Source: Axinella damicornis
Taxonomy: Eukaryota > Porifera > Demospongiae > Axinellida > Axinellidae
NCBI GenBank assembly: GCA_963931865.1
Contig: OZ007512.1
Coordinates: 2,523,950-2,587,949, forward strand
Direction: 5' to 3'
DNA: 64,000 nt
Part shown: piece after piece, positions 56,101-64,000 of the stretch
How positions within the stretch are numbered: the stretch's first letter is position 1
Layout of the letters: every line of letters starts with the position of its first letter
The notes under the pieces: generated by a model
The model's input: only the letters and a program-made list of their open reading frames with translations
Databases searched by the model: none
Told to the model about the DNA's origin: nothing
Program-made: the position numbers and the translations under genes

Positions 56101-59100
56101 CAAGTAATATAATACATCATTCTTGTACTGTACATGTTGAGGTAAATCCTTGATCAATAGCCTTGTTCCCAGGCCCGCACCGATTTTGGTTGCACAAAGA
56201 ACGCGGAGGGCCTGCTATCTTTCCTCACGTTCAAGGGTAGCTCAGACTAGCAGGACAAGCAAAACCACCAGGTAACATACCACGTGTATCTAGCTAGCAG
56301 GAGGTGACTGTCATACACAGGTATTTTTGAACGTGTGGTTGGATATGTGTTCATTCTGAAAATGTTGCCATTTGTCGATGGCATCATGCTCACTTGAGGA
56401 AAGATACCAGGCTCTCCCTGCTTTTGCCGTACTGTACTGCAAGCTATGAAAAGCTGGGCAGGGGCCTGGAAACGAGGCTACTTCAGGAGTACATTTGAAC
56501 AGATGGCATGAGCATATGTATGAGCATATGTAAACCCCTCTAAGCATAAACCACCCATTCACCGCATTTTGTCAAAACTGAGATTATTATACCATCAGAG
56601 AGCATGTTTTGCTGATCACAATGGTAGTTTTATTTTTTCAATCGGACTTACGCGAGCAAAGTTATGGGCGCTTGAACGTTCTCGATACGCAAGGTCATTT
56701 CAATCGTATGTGGTACTTATAACGCGTATAAATTCCAAACGCGTAGGACTTCCGGTTTGCGACGCCATCGAACAATAGCAAGCAAGTATGCGATCAATAA
56801 TCTTGAGTTGCTAATGGGAAGTCCTACGCGTTCAGTTGTTACGCGCGTTAGAAGTAGCGCAAGCGATCAAAATTCGCTTAGGAGCCATTGAACTTTGAAC
56901 CCTCGTAACGTAAATTCAGTGTTTGCGGTGAATGGGTGGTTTATGCTTAGAGGGTCACATATGTCTTTATTCACTCACACACGTTTGTAGATGTTTGAGG
57001 TAACGTTCAGTAGGACCAATGTCGACGCTGGTGCCGGCAGCGTTGTTGGGATCGTTGGAATCGTCCTCATTGTCCTGTGAGTTAACCCTACATGTACATA
57101 CCATATAGTGGGTTTCGTTCATGGGAGAAAATGTTTGCGAATTTTGCGTTTCTGTGGCGATTCGCGAAAGATTTATCCACGAATATGTATCACGGCTGCC
57201 AACAATGAGGTGAATAATTGCTAGACCTATCCAGCATGGCAGGGGGCACTAACTCTATGCTGACCTCAAAGAGGGGGACGTACTTGTACAACTGCTTCAC
57301 TCCCAGAGAGAAGCCACAGATAGCAAAACAAGCTGCCGAACATGGAGTGACAGGTACCGTTCGCTATGGACTCCACCACAAGCTCTGTTTAGTTGATCAA
57401 AATTCATATTCACGAAAGAAACCTGCTGTACAGTAGTTCTGTCCATCACCTATATATATATAGCAAAGCGTTGATGCTATCTGTATTGCTAGATAGATAC
57501 ATGTAGATGAATTTTTGACAGCTAAGTCCCATCAGCCTGGGGCTGGTCTCCCTCTGGCTAGCAGGATAGACCGTCCCAACTGTGTTACACCCTCACCTAC
57601 CCCACTTCCCAAGGTGTTCCCCGGTTTTTGTGACACAAGGCCCAGGAGAATTGTGCTCCAGAATGATGCCTTACTGTGCCATTTGTGCGCAAAAGTAGTT
57701 TTTAAAAACCCTGTTTGGAGATGACTATGTTTGAGAAATTAAAGGATGAAAATTGGTGTACATTAAATAATAAATTGTAAGTATACTAACTTTATGTTTT
57801 ACTTTCAGGTTCATTGTGGGTGTGGCTACGTACTTTATTGTCGGAGGACTGGTGATGTATTTCCACAAGGGAGCGCGAGGCGTGGAGGTGATCCCCAACT
57901 ACACCTTCTGGAAAGACTTACCCGTCCTAGTCAAGGTAGGTGGACGAGAGAGAGAATAAGGTGGGAGAGTGAGGGGGGAGGGTGCAGGAGAGAGGGAGAG
58001 GGTGGAGGAGGGGAGGTGGAGGAGAGGGGGTGGAGGAGGGGAGGTGGAGGAGCGGGTGGAGGAGAGGGGGTGCAGGAGAGAGGAAGGGGTGGAGGAGGGG
58101 GAGAGGGTGGAGGAGAAGGGGTGGAAGAGAGGGGGGAGAGGGGGTGGAGGAGAGGGGGTAGAGGAGAGGGAGGAGAAGGGGTGGAGGAGAGGGGGTGGAG
58201 GAGAGGGGGTGGAGGAGAGGGAGGAGAAGGGGTGGAGGAGAGGGGGTGGAGGGGAGAGACGAGAGGGGGTGGAGGAGAGAGGGGAGAAGGTGGAGGAGAG
58301 GGGGTGGAGAAGAGGGTAAATGGTGGAGGAAAGGGGGCGAAGGTGAGAGAGGGGAGAGGGTGAAGGAGAGAAGGGATAGGGTGGAGGAGGTTGGATACAG
58401 CTTCCACAAAGAACTTACAATGTACCCGGTATGTGTCGGGCTTCACTTCTCTTTCCAAACATTTTGCTGTCTGCATGTAGTTGAGTTTGCATTCCGTCCA
58501 AGGAATTGGCAGCAGCCCTGATCTTGGCAGCCGTCACTAGTGCATATGCACCTGTGTTCAAGGTGCAGATCCATCGTGCCCCCTCCCAGCCTCGCACCCA
58601 GCCCTTTCTCGTCCCCGCGTTGGTTGCTTGCCTGCTTGAACTTGTCATGTGCGTTGACGTTACCTGGATGTCAGGTGGGCATAGTTGCCCCATGCGCGCT
58701 TTCGCAAAGCAATCGGTTTTGTCTGTCAGTCTGTTGTCTTTCCAGTGAAACCCACAAGGGACTTAAACAACAGCATATAGTGCTATAAAAACTACTCCTC
58801 GTGTGCCTGACTGAAGTCAAGGCACTTCGTTTCACTATTCTTCGGCTGTTTCCTATGATATTATAGCTTGAATTTCGTACATTGGCCCCACCTCTTCATG
58901 ATCAGTGAGTCCATGTGTTCGCAAATCATCTTGCATCAGTGCTGCAGAGACTATTGTAGCTGCACTCTACATGTATCTGTAGACATTGCAAGTAACTCTA
59001 CAGTTGTACAATTCCTTTTGGGAAGTCTTTCTGAACCAGAGGAACATCACCAAGACTGGCTAATGGGGGGTGTGGGGTGGGGGAGGGGTGGAGGGGGTGG

Positions 59101-59385
59101 GGTGGAGGGGGTGGGGTGGAGGGGAAGGGGGACAAGGGGGGGGGGGGACAAGGGAGGGAGAAGGGGCGGGGGGGGGGGGGGGGGGGGAGTGGCGGGAGGG
59201 GGGACAAGGGGAGGGAGAAGGGGGAGGGAGGGGGAGATAAGAGGAGGGAGAGGGGGCAGAATGCAACAATGCATGGGATTGCGGTGACCTTGCCTTTTCA
59301 ACTTACCTTTCAGGATGGATTCCTGTTCACCATCAGCCCGTGCCGCCAGGTCTACGCCGACAAAAAGGGCTACCAAGCTCTATAA
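44173..59385 (+). CDS. MPR-C: cation-dependent mannose-6-phosphate receptor-like protein, 7 exons
   Basis: Exons are 44173-44309, 47620-47719, 50436-50578, 55317-55422, 56991-57076, 57809-57935 and 59314-59385, giving 256 residues. A signal peptide precedes an MRH-like luminal domain (CAGNGCQC, LYSFSPCTPMTC, LCQFDS, SLGGVQNISW, FTLTITGGDQAFSPNRGR). A long hydrophobic segment (about 178-209) is followed by a tail starting KGARGVEVIPNYTFWKDLPV. This tail closely resembles that of vertebrate CD-MPR, including the Phe-Trp pair (residues 224-225), which in that receptor is needed to avoid lysosomal delivery. It ends KKGYQAL. It is the best candidate for a true receptor carrying acid hydrolases between Golgi and endosome; ligand binding is inferred. 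Intron 2 starts with the 89-fold donor-site array (47720-49761), and intron 6 is a purine-rich satellite. ATG 44143 in frame would add ten residues; 44173 matches the paralogues. Confidence 0.87.
44550..44790 (-). repeat. Inverted copy of the 16290-16700 repeat (empty TTAA site)
   Basis: Matches the reverse complement of that repeat ('acgcttaccagtga', 'atctcggcaaatgcaacgaa', 'atgtgttgaatgg') but lacks the 149-bp TTAA element. TTAA is present at the corresponding point. Confidence 0.6.
45013..46400 (+). pseudogene. Broken gene fragments in MPR-C intron 1, one ankyrin-like
   Basis: ATG 45013 opens a frame beginning MAKRTGDSESDLPQKRGRFE, the look of a nuclear-protein N-terminus. It is broken after 26 codons by a TAGTCTCG-type foldback (about 45093-45172). 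An open stretch at about 45180-45474 has no recognised domain. Near 46225-46375, across a stop and frame change, are two ankyrin-like pieces (SGHLAVVKYL and LHPMHYAALKARHDIIQLV). They may be pieces of one decayed ankyrin-repeat gene or unrelated relics. Confidence 0.35.
46644..46745. mobile_element. TAGCCTCG-family element, arms only, 9-bp duplication
   Basis: Two arms of about 48 bases almost back to back. GACTCACCA is duplicated at 46635-46643 and 46746-46754. It shares its arm sequence with 40177-40545. Confidence 0.85.
47152..47434. mobile_element. MITE with GATGGGCAATATTA ends
   Basis: The left 'gatgggcaatattatcgta' and right 'taatattgcccacc' are inverted ends. The interior is rich in ATTATCGT words. 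A second relative starts near 55008 ('ggggaatatattatcgtaat'). Confidence 0.6.
47720..49761 (+). repeat. 23-bp minisatellite made of the intron 2 splice donor, 89 unit starts
   Basis: The unit GTGAGTTGTAGACTACAGCG GCC begins exactly at the exon 2/intron 2 boundary and repeats with a strict 23-base step to 49744 (88 complete units), then an 18-base remnant. Thus 89 copies of GTGAGT(T), nearly all preceded by GCC or GCT, lie in a row. Variation is limited to CGGCC/CGGCT/AGGCT/TGGCC and a few GTGTGTT units, with no net insertion or deletion. The single-copy ancestor is seen in MPR-A (27488 on) and MPR-B (35673 on). Reading through from exon 2 meets a stop in the second unit. Confidence 0.97.
50594..51003. 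mobile_element. 410-bp TAGCCTCG-family element after MPR-C exon 3
   Basis: It has the same long arms as 40177-40545 and a related interior in inverted orientation ('accaggtaacata', 'cgaacgt' words). The flanks GTGTGTCAG and GGGTGTCGG match at 7 of 9 bases. It lies only 15 bases after the exon 3 donor. Confidence 0.75.
51461..52226. mobile_element. MITE (TIR TACCAGTTTGCAGTGCATTA) with a nested TTAA element
   Basis: The ends TACCAGTTTGCAGTGCATTA and its complement enclose several 'gtcgag...gataatgcacgag' units. A second element, 51596-52110, bounded by TTAA-CCCTTTAAG and CTTAAAGAG-TTAA, is inserted inside and separates the halves. Confidence 0.75.
51596..52110. mobile_element. 515-bp TTAA-flanked element (piggyBac-like), nested
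   Basis: The ends TTAACCCTTTAAGACCT and GGGCCTTAAAGAGTTAA follow the same rule as the 149-bp family but with unrelated interior. The 64-codon frame at 51649-51843 inside shows no domain. Confidence 0.7.
52376..53429. mobile_element. 1.05-kb foldback element, TIR CGAGGGGCAACCGCACTCCT
   Basis: The left end (GAGGGGCAACCGCACTCCTG) and right end (GAGTGTGGTTGCCCCTCG) are inverted, and homology continues through both arms to a central hairpin (about 52868-52950; CCCCTACCAGGAG). Each arm contains two related modules with GGTGAGTTT and GCGATCACGGC words. Short frames in different copies look alike because the modules do; there is no recognised protein. Confidence 0.7.
53430..56070. repeat. Decayed copies of the CGAGGGGCAACC family around MPR-C exon 4
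   Basis: Modules with 'ggtggtggagatacaag', 'ctttggccgccattgct' and 'taattggaatgagctgcaat' recur at 53440-53720, 54000-54360, 54400-54800 and 55885-56066. The last ends in a full right TIR. Exon 4 (55317-55422) sits in a unique island between copies. A foldback (about 55614-55698) and a MITE relative near 55008 are also present. Confidence 0.6.
56531..56958. mobile_element. 428-bp MITE in MPR-C intron 4, inverted copy of 29430-29830
   Basis: The ends are ACCCCTCTAAGCATAAACCA and TGGTTTATGCTTAGAGGGT. Its right end is 32 bases upstream of exon 5, so the branch-point and pyrimidine tract of that exon lie immediately beside the element. Confidence 0.8.
57960..58395 (+). repeat. Purine-rich GGAGGAGAGGGGGT minisatellite in MPR-C intron 6
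   Basis: About 435 bases of almost pure purine, built of GGTGGAGGAGAGGGG-type units starting 25 bases after the exon 6 donor. Glycine/arginine- or proline-rich frames through it are composition artefacts. The transcript strand is G-rich and could form quadruplexes. Confidence 0.9.
59065..59265 (+). repeat. G-rich satellite upstream of MPR-C exon 7
   Basis: GGGGTGGAGG-type units with runs of up to about 19 G, ending 50 bases before exon 7. Same strand bias as 57960-58395. Confidence 0.9.
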
Positions 59386-59965
59386 CTGCTGCTACAGTAT
59401 AAACGTTACAACATGCTTTTTTTTTTAAAATGTTTTGGGCTGTGTACGTATGCATTTTATTATCGGTATACAGTATGCGTATAATGTAGGTACTGTGATC
59501 TTACCTAGTGAGAGAGATACTTTACTTCACACACAGTACAAACTGCAGCAGGCCAATTTGGCCTAGCCTTACTTCAGGGCTCTCCCCGCGTGAATTGTGG
59601 CAAGTCTAGCCTCGGTCCCGTACTGTAAGCGACGAAAAGCTGGGCGATGGATGGCCTGGGAACGAGGCGTGAGATTGATGGCAAGTCATGTTCCTCTAAT
59701 CGAATGTATGCACAGTGACAATTCTTGCCAAATTCATACAAACCCTGGGGGTGACACGACTGTACGTGTATGACTTGGCTTGAGCCACTTTTGAAAATTT
59801 CTGTGGAACTGTACTCTTACTCCCTATGCTCACCGCATCATGCGCATGCTCAAGATGGGTTTCCGGAGCAAAGGTCACCGATAGACTTCGTGCATGGGTG
59901 GAGCATAACATTATTATCGCTGGCCTAGGTGCATGTGCTGTACACGGCTATAGGGCAAGACGATC
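59386..59965. other. Intergenic region between MPR-C and the elongase
   Basis: MPR-C 3' flank, then a TAGCCTCG-family relative (about 59607-59668), then probable promoter of the elongase. No TATA box or clear polyadenylation signal could be assigned with confidence. Confidence 0.5.
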
Positions 59966-62804
59966 ATGAAGCACTCAGCAGGTAAGTTACTGCGTGTACA
60001 GTAATGATAATGATTGTATAGATATGTACAGTACTAGAAGTATTTACGAAAAGAGGCATACCGTTTTGTCAAGCCAAGAACTTACCTCGTGACCTTGGCT
60101 GTTAATTTATTATAACCGCGTGCATGCATGAATGTCATCGTTTGCACATCACTGAATACGACATGGATATTGGTCCGGCAGGATATACAGTCATACTTTA
60201 AGCATAGGTGACAGACACAAGCACACATTCAGCACTGGCCTGGCCCCAATTATATTAACCCGTTGCCCTACTTCCTGCCGGACTGATAACCACTTCGATT
60301 TGCATAACATTTCCGTTAGCTTCTGAAATCCAGGAGCTATAGCTATTATTATGACCTATATTCGTTCCTAGACTGCCCGTTCACCTGCTCATGCAGTGGA
60401 GAGCAAAAGAGCTAGCAATTTAGGAGGGTCTGGTGAATGGATTAACTAGCCATCAGAGGATTAATTGGGGAATGTCATAACGATTGTTAAGTGTTTGGTG
60501 GAGCTGCCGGCTGAAATAGAATTAAAGCTTACCAGTGATCGAATTATGCAGGGCACGTTCAATCGAAATTGCAAATGTGGCTATTATGGTACTCCATAAT
60601 GCTTTGGCTTAGTTTAGGATACAGAAATACCACGGAAAAACGATGGCTGTATGGAAGATGTGTTTCACAGTGCTAGAGAGCATATACGATCAAGTTCAAG
60701 GTTCGTGATAAGTTCAAGGTACCTCCATTAGTTGCTTCTTCTCAGTCTATTCCAGGCCTGCCAACCTCAGAAGTTTAAAAACCTTGAGACATAGCATGCG
60801 GGTATTTCAATAAGACAAAAATGCACAAACTGTAGCTATAAGTTCCCAAGTTGCCATAATATTTTACCTATACAATAGCGTTTTGTTGCACTTTTGCTGT
60901 GCATGAATCGGTATTTGTCGGTGTCTAGCTATCGAATGACAAGGCTCCATTTGAATCAAGACTTGATCGAAGGGGCATTCTGTTCAATTCGTTTTTTTTT
61001 AAAAACCCAAAAACTGCCGTTGATTGCTGTGAGGGAATACCAAAACCATCTGGCAACACTTGACGTGAACTGTGAAAGGTAAGCCCATATGGCATCCATT
61101 CAGTGGTATTGCTTTTAGTTACAATCTGTGCCTTCTTCACATATTATAATTAGACTTGATGCAGGGCTGCAGTCACTCGAGTACTCACCATTCAAAATTG
61201 CATGTGAACGAGGCTGTCAAATACTCGTTCCCAGAGGGTCTGGGCACGAGACTAGTCGAATACTCGTTCCAATGGCTGATTGGTAGTACAGTCTGCGGGT
61301 ATATGTGTCCAAGCTCTAGTCTCTCAGCATTTCCGTGAGTTTGAGCTGGTTAACCGTGAGAGCGTGAGACCAACACTGAATCCGTGAGACTCACGGATTT
61401 TCTGTGAGAGTTGGCAGGCCTGCTATTCTAGTGCTCCATGAGCTTTGCCGTATTTGCATACTGCAAATACGAGAATGGTCTGGGAACGAGGATATAGCTG
61501 TCTGCATGAATATTAATGTGGTCTAAGCAATCTTCCCATGCAGCCATTGTAGCAAATTCAATTGTTTCCATACTCCGTGTGTTTATTGCCAGCTGCCATT
61601 ATTGCATGTGGTGCAGTTCTGCACAGGAAAACTACGTCCTGTAAATATGGACTGGGCAGGCACCATAATAGCCTCGTTCCCAGGCAGCCTGGGAACGAGG
61701 CTAGCACCATAACTGTCAGAGCTGCACCGTGTCAACACCCATTCATGATCGGGTCCGTGGTGGGAGCACGTGAAGTTTTGTACTTGACTCTTTTGGCGAT
61801 TCTAGATCTGCCCCTTAGAGGAGTGCCGTTCGGTTGGTAATATTCAATAGTGAAGTGTTCCCACCACAGACTCGAACGGGTGAGTGGATGGTGTGATCAT
61901 GGAGCACAGCTGATTAGCTAGGTCTTGGCTATTCAGACCATGTATTATGTGATAGGATAATTCAGATAAAAAACACAGTTCAATAAAGGAAACTATACAA
62001 TAAACATATACTTTATCATAAACACTATGCAGAAATAGCTCATTATCTGTCATGTCAAACTAGCTGTGCACATCTTTCTCTTTAGCTGTCTACTACAATG
62101 TCTTCTACACCTTCCTCACCTGTCGGAGCGCTCCCATCATCGCGCTCTACCTGCTCATGGTCGTCTCCTCAAGGCAACTCACGAAACTCTTCCAGCCCCT
62201 GCAGTTGCGCGTTGTTCTGATCCTCCACAACTCGATCTGTTGTCTAATGAGCCTTTGGTCCCTGATTGGGTTCATCGTGGGCTTGTGGGAAGTCGGGACG
62301 ATATACAGCATGGAACACGCCGGAGGGATTCTGCATCGTGCAATGCTGGTGTACTGGATATCAAAATTTGTTGAACTCATGGACACGGTTTATATGGTTC
62401 TCCGACACAAGCACAGGCAGATGTCTTTCCTCCATGTGTGGCACCACAGTTCAATCACTCTGTTGGCGGACTACGCCTACCATTTCGCCACCTGGCCAGC
62501 TGTCATCGTTGTAGTTGCCCTCAACTCAGCAGTGCACGTGTTTATGTACGGATACTACGGCCTCACCGCTGTCTATCCGCTCCATGCGTTCACCTGGAAG
62601 AAGCGAATCACACAGGCTCAGATGATACAGTTTGTCATCGGTATCTGTTTCGGCATACACGGGTATTTTCACCACGGATTCTGCATCTACTCAATTCTCT
62701 ATGCAGTCACAATGCTATTGTTGTTTGCCAATTTTTACTATCGTGCTTTTATATTGAAGCCAAGAGCTGCAAAATTATTGGAGGAGAGAGATAAAGAAGA
62801 TTAG
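59966..62804 (+). CDS. ELOVL-type very-long-chain fatty-acid elongase
   Basis: The main exon is 62086-62804. A short first exon, 59966-59981 (ATG ... GCA G|GTAAGT), fits in phase (phase 1) and gives 244 residues starting MKHSAAVYYNVF. That first exon is my least certain step. The ELO signature is complete: KFVELMDT (about 99-106), the catalytic histidine box LHVWHH (HVWHH at 122-126), NSAVHVFMYGYY and TQAQMIQF. Several hydrophobic segments fit a multi-pass ER membrane protein. The family condenses malonyl-CoA with acyl-CoA as the first step of chain elongation. The N-terminus is shorter than usual for animal ELOVL proteins (about 270-300 residues), so another 5' exon could be missing. The C-terminus (LLEERDKED) lacks a KKxx-type ER signal. 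The intron holds MITEs at 60164 and 61669. Confidence 0.85.
60164..60293. mobile_element. MITE, second copy of the GGATATTGGTCCGGCAGG family
   Basis: The left TGGATATTGGTCCGGCAGGA and right CTTCCTGCCGGACTGATAAC are imperfect inverted ends. It lies in the elongase intron. Confidence 0.75.
61669..61703. mobile_element. Minimal TAGCCTCG-family foldback with 9-bp duplication
   Basis: A 35-base element in which two perfect 17-base arms are separated by one base. GCACCATAA is duplicated at 61660-61668 and 61704-61712. Confidence 0.9.
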
Positions 62805-64000
62805 CGATTGTCTTTGAGTTTGTTGTGCTAGCTACATGACTATTTTGAGCAGACACTGACAGTGTGATTGTAAGGTTCCTGCTCCTCCCACGTGCGTTTT
62901 TCGATCATATATAAATTATTTTGACATAGAGTGACCACTGTCATATAGCTATATACCATCGAAATGCCAGCAAGAGGAAATCCAGAATGGCTGCAAGATA
63001 TACTGCTATAGCTGTTATACTTTCAAGACAGGCCTGATGAATGAATAATCAATCAGGATTAGCCACATGACGGCTTAATTGCAGGTGCCATTGTCAGTGG
63101 TAGATAACTTGGTAAAGAGTTTAAATGTACAGCTATCGATCCATTCCCAGCCCACATTTGAAGTAGACGACAGTTCGGGGTTGAGGGCGGCTACGTATTA
63201 TAAGATGACTATAACTGTTGAGAAAAATGATAGATAATGCTGCCATAATTGTGGTTGTACGTAGCCAGCATGATGTTTTTCCAATGTCATTTCCAGTGCA
63301 TATGGATCGCGCCTGCACAATCTGCATAACTCTCATTTCCAGGTCTTCTAGCTACATGTAGCTATCAATACATTAAGATTTTACGTGTCTGTGTGTCTGT
63401 GTGTCTGTGTGTCTGTGAGTGACGTAAGTGGGATGTTCGTGGGGCGGGACTAGACTATAGTGACGCGCAACCTTCGTACTTCAATTTATTTACTGAACCT
63501 CGAACTCCGTGAAGAATGTTCGAGAACATTGGGCCCGGGGCATGGGCTGGAATCCAGTATGCAGTCGGGGAGCAGCAGTCGAAGCGGACGCAATCGGGCG
63601 AGCAGAAGTTGAAGCGGACGCGATCGGGAGCAGCAGCTGATCGTGAAAGCGGCGAGCAGTAGCTGAAGCGGGCGCAATCGGGGAGCAGCAGCTGGAGGCG
63701 GAGGCAAACGGGGAGCAGCAGTGGAAGCGGATGCCGCAATCGTGCCCGCGAGCAGCAGCTGAAGCGAACGCAAGCGGCGAGCAGCAGCTGAAGCGGACGC
63801 AATCGGGGAGAAGCAGCTCTTCAGAGAGCTGTCCGGCGCCGGATTACGCACGGTAGGCGAACAAGGGGGAAGTAGCTGAGCGAGCGAAGCGAGCTCAGCT
63901 ATATACTTGTATATATTATATAGCTAGCTACACCTCCAGTTTATGGATGCTGTATTTTGCAAAAGCGGTATGTAGATCGTTCCCCGGCCCTTTTTTCTGT
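62805..64000. other. Right edge without recognised genes
   Basis: Elongase 3' flank, a (GTGTCT)n microsatellite (63383-63418) and a GC-rich minisatellite (63560-63830). The 63.43-63.85 kb stretch is CpG-rich compared with its surroundings and might be the 5' end of a gene beyond the window. Confidence 0.5.
63560..63830. repeat. Minisatellite 'gcagcagctgaagcggacgc'
   Basis: About nine imperfect units of 25-33 bases (GAGCAGCAGCTGAAGCGGAC then GCAATCGGG). The opposite-strand frames of about 120 codons are repetitive translations of it and are not called as genes. Confidence 0.85.

Noticed and set aside
57794..59376. Several long Gly/Arg/Glu- or Pro-rich frames on both strands
   Set aside because: They arise from purine-rich satellite sequence in intron 6 of MPR-C, which lacks stop codons in several frames.
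63455..63851. Minus-strand frames with repeated RPLQLLL
   Set aside because: Translation of a minisatellite; no start context or domain.

Overview
The window is animal nuclear DNA. Every multi-exon gene has clean GT-AG introns and metazoan-type proteins (SH2 adaptor, mannose-6-phosphate-receptor-like membrane proteins, fatty-acid elongase, fibrinogen-related secreted protein). The intergenic and intronic DNA is crowded with short foldback elements, tRNA-derived SINEs and satellites. The gene mix (large fibrinogen-like family member, M23 peptidase gene with introns) and the abundant AGCTAGCTA-type sequence suggest a sponge, probably a demosponge. That assignment is inference, not proof. The gene models below were assembled by joining exons across GT-AG sites with matching reading phase.

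Left part (1-25.6 kb): an intron-containing secreted M23 (LytM-type) metallopeptidase (4427-2292, minus); a repeat-rich gap; an intronless SH2-only adaptor (10805-11230, plus); a three-exon SAM-dependent methyltransferase (15563-13294, minus); an intronless secreted fibrinogen-related protein (19534-20568, plus); a truncated, stop-containing copy of the M23 gene's last exon (21316-21831, plus); and a second copy of the methyltransferase (24302-22661, minus). The two methyltransferases have identical exon lengths and phases and share intron sequence, so they are a duplicated pair. The M23 fragment lies next to the second copy.

Right part (25.6-62.8 kb): three tandem genes on the plus strand (MPR-A 25660-33917, MPR-B 35182-42965, MPR-C 44173-59385). 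They encode type I membrane proteins with a signal peptide, an MRH-like luminal domain, one transmembrane segment and a short tail. All share the same exon phases. MPR-C keeps a cytosolic tail very like that of the cation-dependent mannose-6-phosphate receptor, with a Phe-Trp pair and a terminal YQAL. MPR-A and MPR-B have lost the middle of that tail. Downstream is an ELOVL-type elongase (59966-62804, plus).

The most striking non-coding feature is a 2-kb array in MPR-C intron 2. An exactly 23-bp unit starts 89 times, and each start is a copy of that intron's own 5' splice site. A second, smaller tandem repeat of a splice-donor region is found in the first methyltransferase. The mobile-element load includes a foldback family with 9-bp target duplications (Mutator-like), TTAA-flanked elements (piggyBac-like), a hAT-like remnant and at least four tRNA-derived SINE insertions, which record the recent history of the locus.
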